64,000 nucleotides of DNA, from the NCBI GenBank assembly GCA_017617545.1, contig JAFZVZ010000026.1, forward strand, positions 62,001-126,000, read 5' to 3'. Shown one piece after another: positions 52,384 to 59,673 of this stretch; the first letter of the stretch is position 1, and each line of letters begins with the position of its first letter. This stretch comes from Lachnospiraceae bacterium (GTDB lineage Bacteria; Bacillota; Clostridia; Lachnospirales; Lachnospiraceae). Under the pieces are notes generated by a model. That model made no database searches and had not been told where the DNA came from. It worked only from the letters and a program-made list of their open reading frames with translations. The translations under genes and the position numbers were made by a program.

Positions 52384-53964
52384 ATGGATAAGAAATCTTT
52401 TGGTTCACTGCTGTCAGCTCTGCGCAAGGCCAGCGGCATGACACAGAAGGATCTTGCGGAGCGGCTCAACGTCTCCGACAAGGCTGTAAGCCGCTGGGAG
52501 CGCGATGAAAACTACCCGGATCTTCCGCTGTTGCCGGTGATCGCCGAGATCTTCAACGTGACAACGGACGAGCTGCTGCGCGGGGAACGCAACAATCCGG
52601 AGACCGGCGAGCCGAACACCGGCACTGCTCCCGAGCGCTCCGCGAAGCAGGTCAAGCGGCTTGTGGAAAGCGTCACCTCGCGGTACCTGGTCGGCTGTAT
52701 CATCGCGTTCTGTTCACTGATCGCTGCCATCGTGCTGCGGACGAGCGCGCACGCCGCGTACACTCCGGTCTATACTTACAACACATATACTCTGTTGTGG
52801 GAGGTAAACCCCAGAAGCATTACCGGCTCGCAGATCCTGTTTGCCATCGCACAGGGCTTTGCCTGGGTCATCTGGGTGGCCGGGATCGCGTTCGTAACAC
52901 TCACCTACCTGAGTTCCTACACCAAGCTTTCCGACGACGAGTTTACGGAGCACGAAACCGCTCTTGCGGAGGGGAAGCTTAAACTGAAGAGAATTTTCCG
53001 ATGGGCACTCTCACTGATCATCGCGGGTTTCGGTCTGCTGATCATGGATCTTAAGGTGGAGAATAAGATCGACGAGATCCTCGGACCGGGGCTTCTCCTT
53101 TCTCTGATCATACTGATCGCATTTCACCTGCTGTGGCGGCTTCTTTCGAAGCTTTTTACCGCCGTACCTGTTGCCGCCGCATCCATGCGAAGCAAGGAGT
53201 TCTTCAAAATCTGGAAGAAGAAATTCATCCGTGTCACCGTCGTCATTCTGTTGCTTTGGATTGCCCAGCTGATTGCCGGGATTCGCACCGACGGATTGAT
53301 CTATGCACCCGGAAAGGTGTTCTTCTCCTTCGAGAGTTTTCAAAAGTATATGGCTCGGGAACAGCGTGATTTCCACAGCGTGTACGACGAATCTGACCTC
53401 ACCGTGTCGCGGACTCTGCGCAAGGTAACCGTGTACGGATGCGACAACCGGGAAATAGTCTACTCCGTTCAGCCTTCTTTTTACAGTGATTACGTCCAGT
53501 ATGATCCGTACCTTATGCTGTCCAACGACGTTATCGATTGGGATACATCCGGAGTTCCTGACTATCCGGAGTTCGACCCCGGGCACTCTTTTCATTGGGC
53601 AAATACCAATGTCAATGCCGTGCTGCTCGGTGACTTCAACAGCTTCCTTCCGATCCGTGTATGCACTGCGACCGGTGCTGACATCGGTTTCTATCTCTTT
53701 GTCATCGTTTCCATCGCGATCCCGGTGATTGTCATCCCGCTGATCGCATGGATCCTGTGGAGGAAGTGCCGGAGGCAGTACGATTCCCGGAATACCGGCA
53801 CAACGGAAACCGATGGGAACGAGTTGGATAACGAACCCGCTGCAGAATTCTCGGACAATATGCCTGAAGCTCAAGTCTCCGACGAGGAGCCCTCACCGGA
53901 GGCTTCGGACCGTAACCTTACAGGTGATGTTTCAAACGACGAATCTCCTTCAGAAAAAGAATAA
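52384..53964 (+). CDS. XRE-family regulator with membrane and extracytoplasmic domains
   Basis: 526 aa. N-terminal Cro/C1 helix-turn-helix: LLSALRKASGMTQKDLAERL and VSDKAVSRWERDENYPDLPL (residues ~8-50). Then come a linker and membrane segments at ~100-120, 150-175, 205-225, 235-255 and 285-305. An extracytoplasmic domain of ~110 residues is rich in Tyr/Asp (TVYGCDNREIVYSVQPSFY, YDPYLMLSNDVIDWD). A last helix follows (YLFVIVSIAIPVIVIPLIAW) and a Ser/Glu/Asp-rich cytoplasmic tail. This is a one-component sensor-type layout; the signal is unknown. A strong terminator lies just after. Confidence 0.85.
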   Translation: MDKKSFGSLLSALRKASGMTQKDLAERLNVSDKAVSRWERDENYPDLPLLPVIAEIFNVTTDELLRGERNNPETGEPNTGTAPERSAKQVKRLVESVTSRYLVGCIIAFCSLIAAIVLRTSAHAAYTPVYTYNTYTLLWEVNPRSITGSQILFAIAQGFAWVIWVAGIAFVTLTYLSSYTKLSDDEFTEHETALAEGKLKLKRIFRWALSLIIAGFGLLIMDLKVENKIDEILGPGLLLSLIILIAFHLLWRLLSKLFTAVPVAAASMRSKEFFKIWKKKFIRVTVVILLLWIAQLIAGIRTDGLIYAPGKVFFSFESFQKYMAREQRDFHSVYDESDLTVSRTLRKVTVYGCDNREIVYSVQPSFYSDYVQYDPYLMLSNDVIDWDTSGVPDYPEFDPGHSFHWANTNVNAVLLGDFNSFLPIRVCTATGADIGFYLFVIVSIAIPVIVIPLIAWILWRKCRRQYDSRNTGTTETDGNELDNEPAAEFSDNMPEAQVSDEEPSPEASDRNLTGDVSNDESPSEKE

Positions 53965-53971
53965 CCGTAAC

Positions 53972-54004
53972 AAAGGCAGCACACCGCAATGGTGTACTGC
54001 CTTT
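53972..54004. terminator. bidirectional terminator between XRE and HD-RyR genes
   Basis: AAAGGCAGCACACC (53972-53985) and GGTGTACTGCCTTT (53991-54004), 14 bp with one mismatch and a 5-nt loop. TGTTTCTG follows on the plus side. The two genes converge here. Confidence 0.9.
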
Positions 54005-54058
54005 TGTTTCTGTCCTCACAACATTTTTCGCAATCCCGTGTTCCGCGATCCGCCATAC

Positions 54059-56092
54059 TCACAGCCGGTAGATCCTCACCCCGTCAAACTTCTTCAGCAG
54101 CACGAGCAGCTTGTTGAACGGTTTCCAGTCCTTCTGCTGGTCTCTCTCCGACAAATGGTGATAATGAAGCATCGCCCGCTCGGGCGTCAGCTCCCCATCC
54201 AGCATCAGCTTATGGCGGCGCAGCTGCTCCCGCAGCGCGGAGCGAGCCTTCTTCATTTCCTCCGCCGGTACGTCCAGCGGCAATGTCTCGTACTCGCGTC
54301 CGTAGCACCATCCCATCGCCTGATGCTCGCGCAGCCAGCGCTCATGCTCCAGGGGAGCGAACCGTTCCGCGTCCTTCTTCCCGAAGCGAAGCACCTGCTC
54401 ATACGCGACCGGCTTGTCGGTGTAGAAGCACTGGATCGCATCGAGATACCGCGCAAAATTCCTCGCGCGGTTGAGCGTCGACAGCTGGTACTCCAGCGAG
54501 TGCGACGTGAACTTCCGCTCCATCTCCTCCGCCGTCGCATCCGGCGGCATGCTCCTCGAGTGAAGAGCCACCGCAAAATCATACATATGCAGGAAGTTGC
54601 TCCCGGAGAGGTACACCCGCTTGCTCTTAAAGTCCGGCCTGCACAGGTGCGTCTTCACCGTCAGCGGGCAGCCCGACGTGTCCACGATCTTCCGAATGTC
54701 CTCCGTGAACCGCTGCTTCGTGCCCGCCATGTCGCTGTACGCCTTCAGCCGCGGCTCCTCCGACTGCTCCGGCGCCTTCTCCCACGCCTCGTGTGCGAGC
54801 AGGAACGCGGCGATCTTGTCACTTTCCGCGATATCGTATTCGTACACGGCCTCGATCGCATTGTTCGAAAAATCAAACCCGGCGTCCATGGGATGCAACT
54901 CCGTGCGCGAGTTGCGCCCGTAGGCGGTCCGGTTCCAGCACTGCAGCTCGTCGCAGAGCATCAGAAGCCACGCCAGCGGGCTCTGGGGCGCCTGCAACGG
55001 CCCCTTCCTCTTCGACGGGTCCTTGTCCTTGTAGAACGCGACAGCGAACTTATACAGGCTGTTGTGCAGGATGATCGCTGAGAGCGCGTCCACATGCTGC
55101 CTCGTAAGCGCCTCCGGCCCGAGGATCGCCGCAAGCTCATTGTAGAGACGCACCGCGCTGAAAAACGCGTGGTCCATATAGTAGCCGAACCGGTCCGGCT
55201 CCGTCGGCTTTTGGTTCAGAACCTGCAGCAGGTACTCCTCCGTGAAATCAAATGCCTCGCCGAGCGCGAGCGTAACATTGTGCGCGATCAGCTCCACCGA
55301 CGTCGCGAACGTCTTTCCGTACAGCTTCGAAAAATGCTCCCTCGCCCTGCCGTCAAGCGCTGTCAGCGTCTCCATGTTGTGGTACGCAAGGAACGGGCTT
55401 TCTTTACCGCGTCTTTGGTTGTTCACCTCGAAGTAGCTGAGCACCTGCTCGAAGGGCAGCTCAAACGGGTATCCGATGTCGTGGAAAAGCGACGACAGGC
55501 CCCAGAATTCCAGAAAATTGTTCGCTGCCTCCGACTCCTTCGCCGACTCCAGATGGTAGAACTCCCGGAAGCTTCTGCGGTAGTTCTCGTTCGTCTCGTA
55601 GATCGCCAGTCCGAGGGCAAACACGTAGACCGAGTGCGAGTAGTGGTCGCGGTGCTTCATCAGGAGGGAACTGCCATTTTGCTCGTACTCCGACAGCAGC
55701 TCGATCATTTTCTTCGAGCGTCCGTACCGACCGACGAAGATCTCCAGAAAGCAGTAATAAACGGAGTATGCGTCCTCTGCCACGCCCGAGTCGCAAAATG
55801 TCTCCAGCGACTTCTCAAGGCACAGGCGGTTGATGTCCATCTGCATGTTGTAGGGGATCTGTCCCGGATCCAAAGCCGTTCCGAGATACACGCCCTTCTC
55901 CTGCTCCTCCCGCTCGATCGCCGCATCGAAGCGGAGCTCCTCGCAGCGGTTGTGCAAAAACCGAAGCACCGCGGACTTTAGGTCGTTGCGCTTTCGGCTG
56001 TTGACATACAACTTCGGCTGCTTTGGTCCGTAATCGCAGTGGAAGCGCTCTTTGTTGATCAGGTTCATTTTCCGAATTGCGGTGTAAGCCAT
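54059..56092 (-). CDS. HD-domain phosphohydrolase-like protein with C-terminal RyR domain
   Basis: 677 aa, soluble. The central part has an HD-superfamily pattern: His in KHRDHYSHSVYVFALGLAIY, the His-Asp pair in GLSSLFHDIGYPFELPFEQV (~205-220), histidines in AHNVTLALGE and IILHNSLYKF, and a distal Asp in LLMLCDELQCWNRTAYGRN. The C-terminal ~110 residues contain LEHERWLREHQAMGWCYGRE, the signature of prokaryotic ryanodine-receptor (RyR) domains, which have been proposed to bind nucleotide-like ligands. The N-terminal ~130 residues match nothing I know. A nucleotide-responsive phosphohydrolase, perhaps stress- or defence-related, is an inference. Own promoter, no operon partner. Confidence 0.72.
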   Translation of the reverse strand: MAYTAIRKMNLINKERFHCDYGPKQPKLYVNSRKRNDLKSAVLRFLHNRCEELRFDAAIEREEQEKGVYLGTALDPGQIPYNMQMDINRLCLEKSLETFCDSGVAEDAYSVYYCFLEIFVGRYGRSKKMIELLSEYEQNGSSLLMKHRDHYSHSVYVFALGLAIYETNENYRRSFREFYHLESAKESEAANNFLEFWGLSSLFHDIGYPFELPFEQVLSYFEVNNQRRGKESPFLAYHNMETLTALDGRAREHFSKLYGKTFATSVELIAHNVTLALGEAFDFTEEYLLQVLNQKPTEPDRFGYYMDHAFFSAVRLYNELAAILGPEALTRQHVDALSAIILHNSLYKFAVAFYKDKDPSKRKGPLQAPQSPLAWLLMLCDELQCWNRTAYGRNSRTELHPMDAGFDFSNNAIEAVYEYDIAESDKIAAFLLAHEAWEKAPEQSEEPRLKAYSDMAGTKQRFTEDIRKIVDTSGCPLTVKTHLCRPDFKSKRVYLSGSNFLHMYDFAVALHSRSMPPDATAEEMERKFTSHSLEYQLSTLNRARNFARYLDAIQCFYTDKPVAYEQVLRFGKKDAERFAPLEHERWLREHQAMGWCYGREYETLPLDVPAEEMKKARSALREQLRRHKLMLDGELTPERAMLHYHHLSERDQQKDWKPFNKLLVLLKKFDGVRIYRL

Positions 56093-56231
56093 ATCTCTTC
56101 CTCAATCTGTCTTTCCCGATGCTGTCCTGCGCGGTTCCGTGCGGAGTCATTTTCCACGGTCATCATCTTTGATCCCGTGCGAAACCTGCCGTCTTTCTCT
56201 CCGGCCCGCGGAAGCAACGTGTATTTAAGTT

Positions 56232-56261
56232 ATTATACAATAGGACCGCCTACAAGTTCAA
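56232..56261 (-). promoter_or_regulatory. sigma-A promoter of the HD-RyR gene
   Basis: Minus strand TTGAAC (56261-56256), 18 bp, perfect TATAAT (56237-56232), about 140 bp upstream of ATG 56092. The 291-bp gap 56093-56383 also holds the permease terminator. Confidence 0.75.
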
Positions 56262-56304
56262 TGAAAAGATAAGAGGAACACAGCCGCGAAAAGGCGGTGC
56301 TGCA

Positions 56305-56339
56305 TGCAAAGAAGGCGGAGCCGCATCTGCGACTCCGCC
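56305..56339 (-). terminator. rho-independent terminator of the NCS2 permease gene
   Basis: GGCGGAG (56314-56320) and CTCCGCC (56333-56339), with an inner CGCA/TGCG stem. On the minus strand TTCTTTGC follows. It lies 45 bp past the stop. Confidence 0.82.
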
Positions 56340-56383
56340 CTGTGTAATACCGTATATATTGAGACACTTTCCGGAATGAAGGA

Positions 56384-57856
56384 TCACTCCTTCTCGCGCT
56401 CCTTCGGAGCTTCTTCCTTCGCCTCGGCCTGCTTAGCTGCGGGCTTCATCATCAGGTTCGTAAGGATACCGAGGATCAGCGCGCATGCAACTTCGGTGAT
56501 CGTGATCACACCGTTCGCAGTGGTGAAGGTAACCGCAAGTCCGCCGACACCTGCGATCAGGATAACGGAAACAACGAAGAGGTTTCTGTTGTCATTCAGA
56601 TCAACCTTCTGGATCATCTTCAGACCGGAAACAGCGATAAATCCGTAGAGAGCCATGCACACGCCGCCCATGACGCAGCTCGGGATCGAGTTGACGAACA
56701 CGATGAACGGATTGCAGAACGAGATTACGATCGCGCCGATGGCAGCCGCGAAGATGGAAACTACGGAAGCATTTTTCGTGATAGCCACACAACCGATGGA
56801 CTCACCGTACGTGGTGTTCGGGCAGCCGCCGAAGAATGCGCCGACCATGGAACCGACACCGTCGCCGAGGAGGGTCTTGTCAAGACCGGGATCCTTGAGA
56901 AGGTCGCGCTCAATGATCGAGGAGATATTCATATGGTCTGCGATGTGCTCGGCAAATACAACGAACGCAACCGGTGCATATGCCACAAGGATCGTCAGGA
57001 AATACGTTCCGTTGAAGTCGCTGAACGCGCCCTTTGCGTTCAGGAATGTCAGGTCCGGCATGTTGATAAACGACTTGAACGCGATCTTGCCGTCTACAAG
57101 GAAACCGTCCCATGCATTTTCCGAGATGATGTACATCTCCGGGATCTTGAGCATGTAACCGCAGTGGCTGACGATCAGTGCGAAGAAATAGCCTGCAAGG
57201 ATACCGTAGATGAACGGGATCAGCTTGCCGCTCTTCTTGCCGTAGACCGAGGAAAACATAACAACACCGAGCGTGACAAGTCCGCACAGAAGCGCGATCT
57301 TCGGATCCGTCGCGGGAGTACCTTTCTCCGCATCCTCAGCGATCGCCGTCGTCAGGTCGCCGACTGCGTTGCCGGCAAGGGAAAGTCCGATGATGGCAAC
57401 GGTAGGTCCGATAACAACCGCCGGCATCAGCTTCTCGATCCACTTCGTTCCGCGGAACTTTACAACGATGGCAATGATCACGTACACAAGACCTGCGATC
57501 ACCGCGCCGAGGATCAGTCCGAGGTATCCGAGTGCCATGGTCGAAGCTCCGGCAAACGCGGAGGTCATCGAGCCGAGGAACGCGAACGAAGAACCGAGGA
57601 ACACAGGGCTCTTACGCATCGTAAAGAACAGGTAGATCAGGGTACCGACACCTGCACCGAACAGTGCCGCCGCCGGGCTCATGGTCTTCGTCATCTCCCA
57701 TGCGATATCGCCCTTCTTGATCGCATCCGCAACATTTCCGTTGATGATGACCGGAACAACAAGCGTAGCCGTCATAATAGCAAGCAGCTGCTGGATCGCG
57801 AACACGATCAACTGTGAAAACTTCGGCTTGTCTTCCACTTGATAGATCAGTTTCAT
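56384..57856 (-). CDS. NCS2-family uracil/xanthine permease
   Basis: 490 aa, twelve to fourteen membrane segments. The NCS2 hallmarks are ATLVVPVIINGN near the start, MPAVVIGPTVAIIGLSLA (motif with the QH-like region), VFAEHIADHMNIS (substrate-site Glu) and FFGGCPNTTYGESIGCVAIT (NTTYxE motif of uracil transporters such as UraA/PyrP). The C-terminus is a charged Lys/Glu/Ala tail. Uracil is the likeliest substrate; xanthine is possible. A strong promoter with an upstream palindrome suggests regulation. No PyrR-type leader terminator is evident in the ~60-nt leader, only a small GAGGC/GCCTC stem. Confidence 0.92.
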   Translation of the reverse strand: MKLIYQVEDKPKFSQLIVFAIQQLLAIMTATLVVPVIINGNVADAIKKGDIAWEMTKTMSPAAALFGAGVGTLIYLFFTMRKSPVFLGSSFAFLGSMTSAFAGASTMALGYLGLILGAVIAGLVYVIIAIVVKFRGTKWIEKLMPAVVIGPTVAIIGLSLAGNAVGDLTTAIAEDAEKGTPATDPKIALLCGLVTLGVVMFSSVYGKKSGKLIPFIYGILAGYFFALIVSHCGYMLKIPEMYIISENAWDGFLVDGKIAFKSFINMPDLTFLNAKGAFSDFNGTYFLTILVAYAPVAFVVFAEHIADHMNISSIIERDLLKDPGLDKTLLGDGVGSMVGAFFGGCPNTTYGESIGCVAITKNASVVSIFAAAIGAIVISFCNPFIVFVNSIPSCVMGGVCMALYGFIAVSGLKMIQKVDLNDNRNLFVVSVILIAGVGGLAVTFTTANGVITITEVACALILGILTNLMMKPAAKQAEAKEEAPKEREKE

Positions 57857-57915
57857 AACTACCTCCTCGATATTAAGTTTATGCTACACAGAGGCCTAAA
57901 GCCTCACTGTTTTTG

Positions 57916-57944
57916 ATATTATCACGATGCGTTTCCTTTGTAAA
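57916..57944 (-). promoter_or_regulatory. sigma-A promoter of the NCS2 permease gene
   Basis: Minus strand TTTACA (57944-57939), 17 bp, TAATAT (57921-57916), about 60 bp upstream of the ATG. Confidence 0.85.
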
Positions 57945-57952
57945 CACGAATA

Positions 57953-57976
57953 CGTAAAATAACGTCTTATTTTACG
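57953..57976. promoter_or_regulatory. perfect 10-bp palindrome upstream of the permease promoter
   Basis: CGTAAAATAA (57953-57962) and TTATTTTACG (57967-57976) with a 4-nt spacer, 8 bp upstream of the -35 hexamer. Position and symmetry suggest an operator for a dimeric regulator. A second dyad, TTGTACTA/TAGTACAA (57998-58005 and 58012-58019), lies 21 bp further out. The rest of the 404-bp gap 57857-58260 is the structured element at 58090-58252. Confidence 0.65.
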
Positions 57977-58089
57977 CAAAAACCACCACATATAGTGTTG
58001 TACTATCGCTGTAGTACAACAGAATGTGGTGGTGTGTCAACGACATTTACATAATAAATTATGCGATAGCGATAAGGTGATTGTGTCGA

Positions 58090-58252
58090 TCCCCGCGGTA
58101 AGCATCGAGGCGGATTATGAAAGGCTTGCTTTCAATAATCCGGCGAGATGGTTACATAGGGTGGTGACGACAGTCACCGCCCGCCCACATGAGCAAAAAT
58201 GCGGTTTCCTTACCATTCGATCAAAAAGCGCATTTTTGCGAATGTGCGGGAA
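58090..58252 (-). repeat. structured multi-hairpin element, copy A
   Basis: Read on the minus strand. Closing stem TTCCCGC (58252-58246) with GCGGGGA (58096-58090). Hairpin 1: GCAAAAATGCG with CGCATTTTTGC, large loop containing AAGGAAA. Hairpin 2: GC-rich, GGTGAC/GTCACC core. Hairpin 3: outer GTAA/TTAC and CATC/GATG, an internal loop, GGATTAT/ATAATCC, a bulged T, then GAAAG-CAAG-CTTTC at the tip. Copy B (59494-59654) keeps the loops and the tip but has different stem sequences that still pair. It lies immediately downstream of nth, so it could be the 3' UTR of that mRNA. No open frame is convincing here. Confidence 0.75.
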
Positions 58253-58260
58253 TTGGTTTC

Positions 58261-59037
58261 TCACACCCTCTTCGGGCAGAGGTCCGCCAGGCAGCATCGC
58301 TCGCAGTACAGCTGCGCCGTCCGCGCGGTACACACCGCCCTTCCGTGGTCGACCATGCGGTGGCAGAAATCGTTGCTCTCCTCCGGCGGGATGATCTCAC
58401 TCAGCAGCTTCTCTACCTTGTGCGGATCGCGCTCGTCGTCCACGAGCCCCATGCGGTTTGCAAGCCGTATGCAGTGCGTGTCCGTCACGATCGCCGGCTT
58501 GCCGTAGATGTCACCGAGCACAAGGTTCGCGCTCTTGCGCCCCACGCCGGGAAGCTTCAGAAGCTCCTCCATCGTGTCCGGCACACGACACCCATATACG
58601 TCCCGCAACATCGTCATGCACGCCTTAATATCACGCGCCTTGCTCCGTCCGAGCCCGCACGGCCGCACGATCGCCTCAATGTCATCCTCGGATGCCTCCG
58701 CGATCGCTTCGATCGTCGGAAAATGCTCGTACAAAACGGGTGTGATCTGGTCCACTCTCGCGTCCGTGCACTGTGCCGCCAACCGAACGCTCACCAGAAG
58801 CTTCCACGCCTCGTCATACGCGAGCGTACAGTGCGTGTCGGGATATTCGGCCTTCAGGCGCTGTACGATCTCACAGGCGCGTTTTTTGCGTGCACGGGCA
58901 CTCTCCTGCCCCGCGCGCTTTCCGGCCGCTCCTGCGGCCCTCCTGCTCGCGCACACACCTTCAGAAAGGCCGGCACGCCCGGATGTTCGTCCGGCTGCCG
59001 ACCCCTGTGGTTTCTTCGTTATGTCCCGGCCGCTCAC
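58261..59037 (-). CDS. nth: endonuclease III
   Basis: Base-excision repair glycosylase/AP lyase for oxidised pyrimidines. Helix-hairpin-helix LPGVGRKSANLVLG carries the catalytic Lys; TDTHCIRLANRMG supplies the Asp. The 4Fe-4S ligands are spaced C-x8-C-x2-C-x5-C (CTARTAQLYCERCCLADLC), one or two residues longer than the E. coli x6. The start is GTG 59037, overlapping the preceding stop by 4 bp. The first ~50 residues are an Ala/Gly/Arg-rich, probably disordered extension before RACEIVQRLKAEYPDTHCTL, so a later start is possible. Structured element A follows 9 bp after the stop. Confidence 0.93.
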   Translation of the reverse strand: MSGRDITKKPQGSAAGRTSGRAGLSEGVCASRRAAGAAGKRAGQESARARKKRACEIVQRLKAEYPDTHCTLAYDEAWKLLVSVRLAAQCTDARVDQITPVLYEHFPTIEAIAEASEDDIEAIVRPCGLGRSKARDIKACMTMLRDVYGCRVPDTMEELLKLPGVGRKSANLVLGDIYGKPAIVTDTHCIRLANRMGLVDDERDPHKVEKLLSEIIPPEESNDFCHRMVDHGRAVCTARTAQLYCERCCLADLCPKRV

Positions 59038-59426
59038 GCGATCACTTCCGGAGCCGCGGTGAAGGAGAACTTCGAGCCCTTGGCATTGTCCAGATAGAGA
59101 ACCTCGAAAATGCCGTCGCCGACCTTGTACATCATGCCAAGTCCGGGATTGGCCTCAAGCATCGCTGCTCTCGCCTCGTCGCGATCGTCGCGAACAAGCT
59201 CGCCCGAGATGCGGAGCCATGCTCCGTCGGGATACATCGCGCTGATCTCCGTCTTCGGGTTGGCAAGCATCTGCGCGTAGCATGCCTTCGTGTTGTTCGT
59301 GCAGATGTAGGTTTTGCCTTCAAACTCCGCTACCGCGCCGAACGGGCGCACGCGGGGCTGGTCGCCCTCAACCGTTGCGATGAAAAATGTTCCTACCTTC
59401 TTCAGTTCTTCTGTGAGTTTGGTCAT
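59034..59426 (-). CDS. pyridoxamine 5'-phosphate oxidase-like FMN-binding protein
   Basis: 130 aa from ATG 59426 (GGGAGG 7 nt upstream). Split-barrel flavin fold: TFFIATVEGDQPRVRPFGAV, GKTYICTNNTKACYAQMLAN and AWLRISGELVRDDRDEAR are typical of the small PNPOx-like family, whose members bind FMN or F420 and are rarely true PdxH enzymes. The substrate is unknown. A TATACT hexamer lies ~26 bp upstream (59452-59457) with a poor -35. Translationally coupled to nth by a GTGA overlap. Confidence 0.87.
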   Translation of the reverse strand: MTKLTEELKKVGTFFIATVEGDQPRVRPFGAVAEFEGKTYICTNNTKACYAQMLANPKTEISAMYPDGAWLRISGELVRDDRDEARAAMLEANPGLGMMYKVGDGIFEVLYLDNAKGSKFSFTAAPEVIA

Positions 59427-59493
59427 GATGGTTCCTCCCAAGTAAGTATTTAGTATAAATGCTTCGCGCATACCCGCGTTCAATTCGCGCTTC

Positions 59494-59654
59494 GGCCACC
59501 TGGCATTCGCAAAAAAGCGATATTGAACAATACAATAAGGAAATCGCTTTTTTGCTCATTTGGGGCGGTAACTACATTACCGCCCCGCGAAGCGATTCCT
59601 TTTGATGTTTGAAAGCAAGCTTTCACATCAAAACTCATCGCTTCTTCGGTGGCC
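59494..59654 (+). repeat. structured multi-hairpin element, copy B
   Basis: Read on the plus strand. Closing stem GGCCACC (59494-59500) with GGTGGCC (59648-59654), perfect. Hairpin 1: GCAAAAAAGCGA with TCGCTTTTTTGC, loop containing AAGGAAA. Hairpin 2: GGGGCGGTAA with TTACCGCCCC, perfect 10 bp. Hairpin 3: AAGCGAT/ATCGCTT, internal loop TCC/CTC, TTTTGATG/CATCAAAA, bulged T residues, then the GAAAG-CAAG-CTTTC tip. Shared with copy A: CATTCGCAAAAA before hairpin 1, AAGGAAA, TTTTTGCTCAT, and the hairpin-3 tip. It fills the 190-bp region between the serine acetyltransferase stop and the PNPOx gene, on the strand opposite to both. Confidence 0.75.
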
Positions 59655-59673
59655 TTATGCATTTACTCTTTGA

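Noticed and set aside
58115-58333. 72-codon minus-strand frame across structured element A
   Set aside because: The region is explained by paired hairpins shared with copy B, in which the frame is not conserved.
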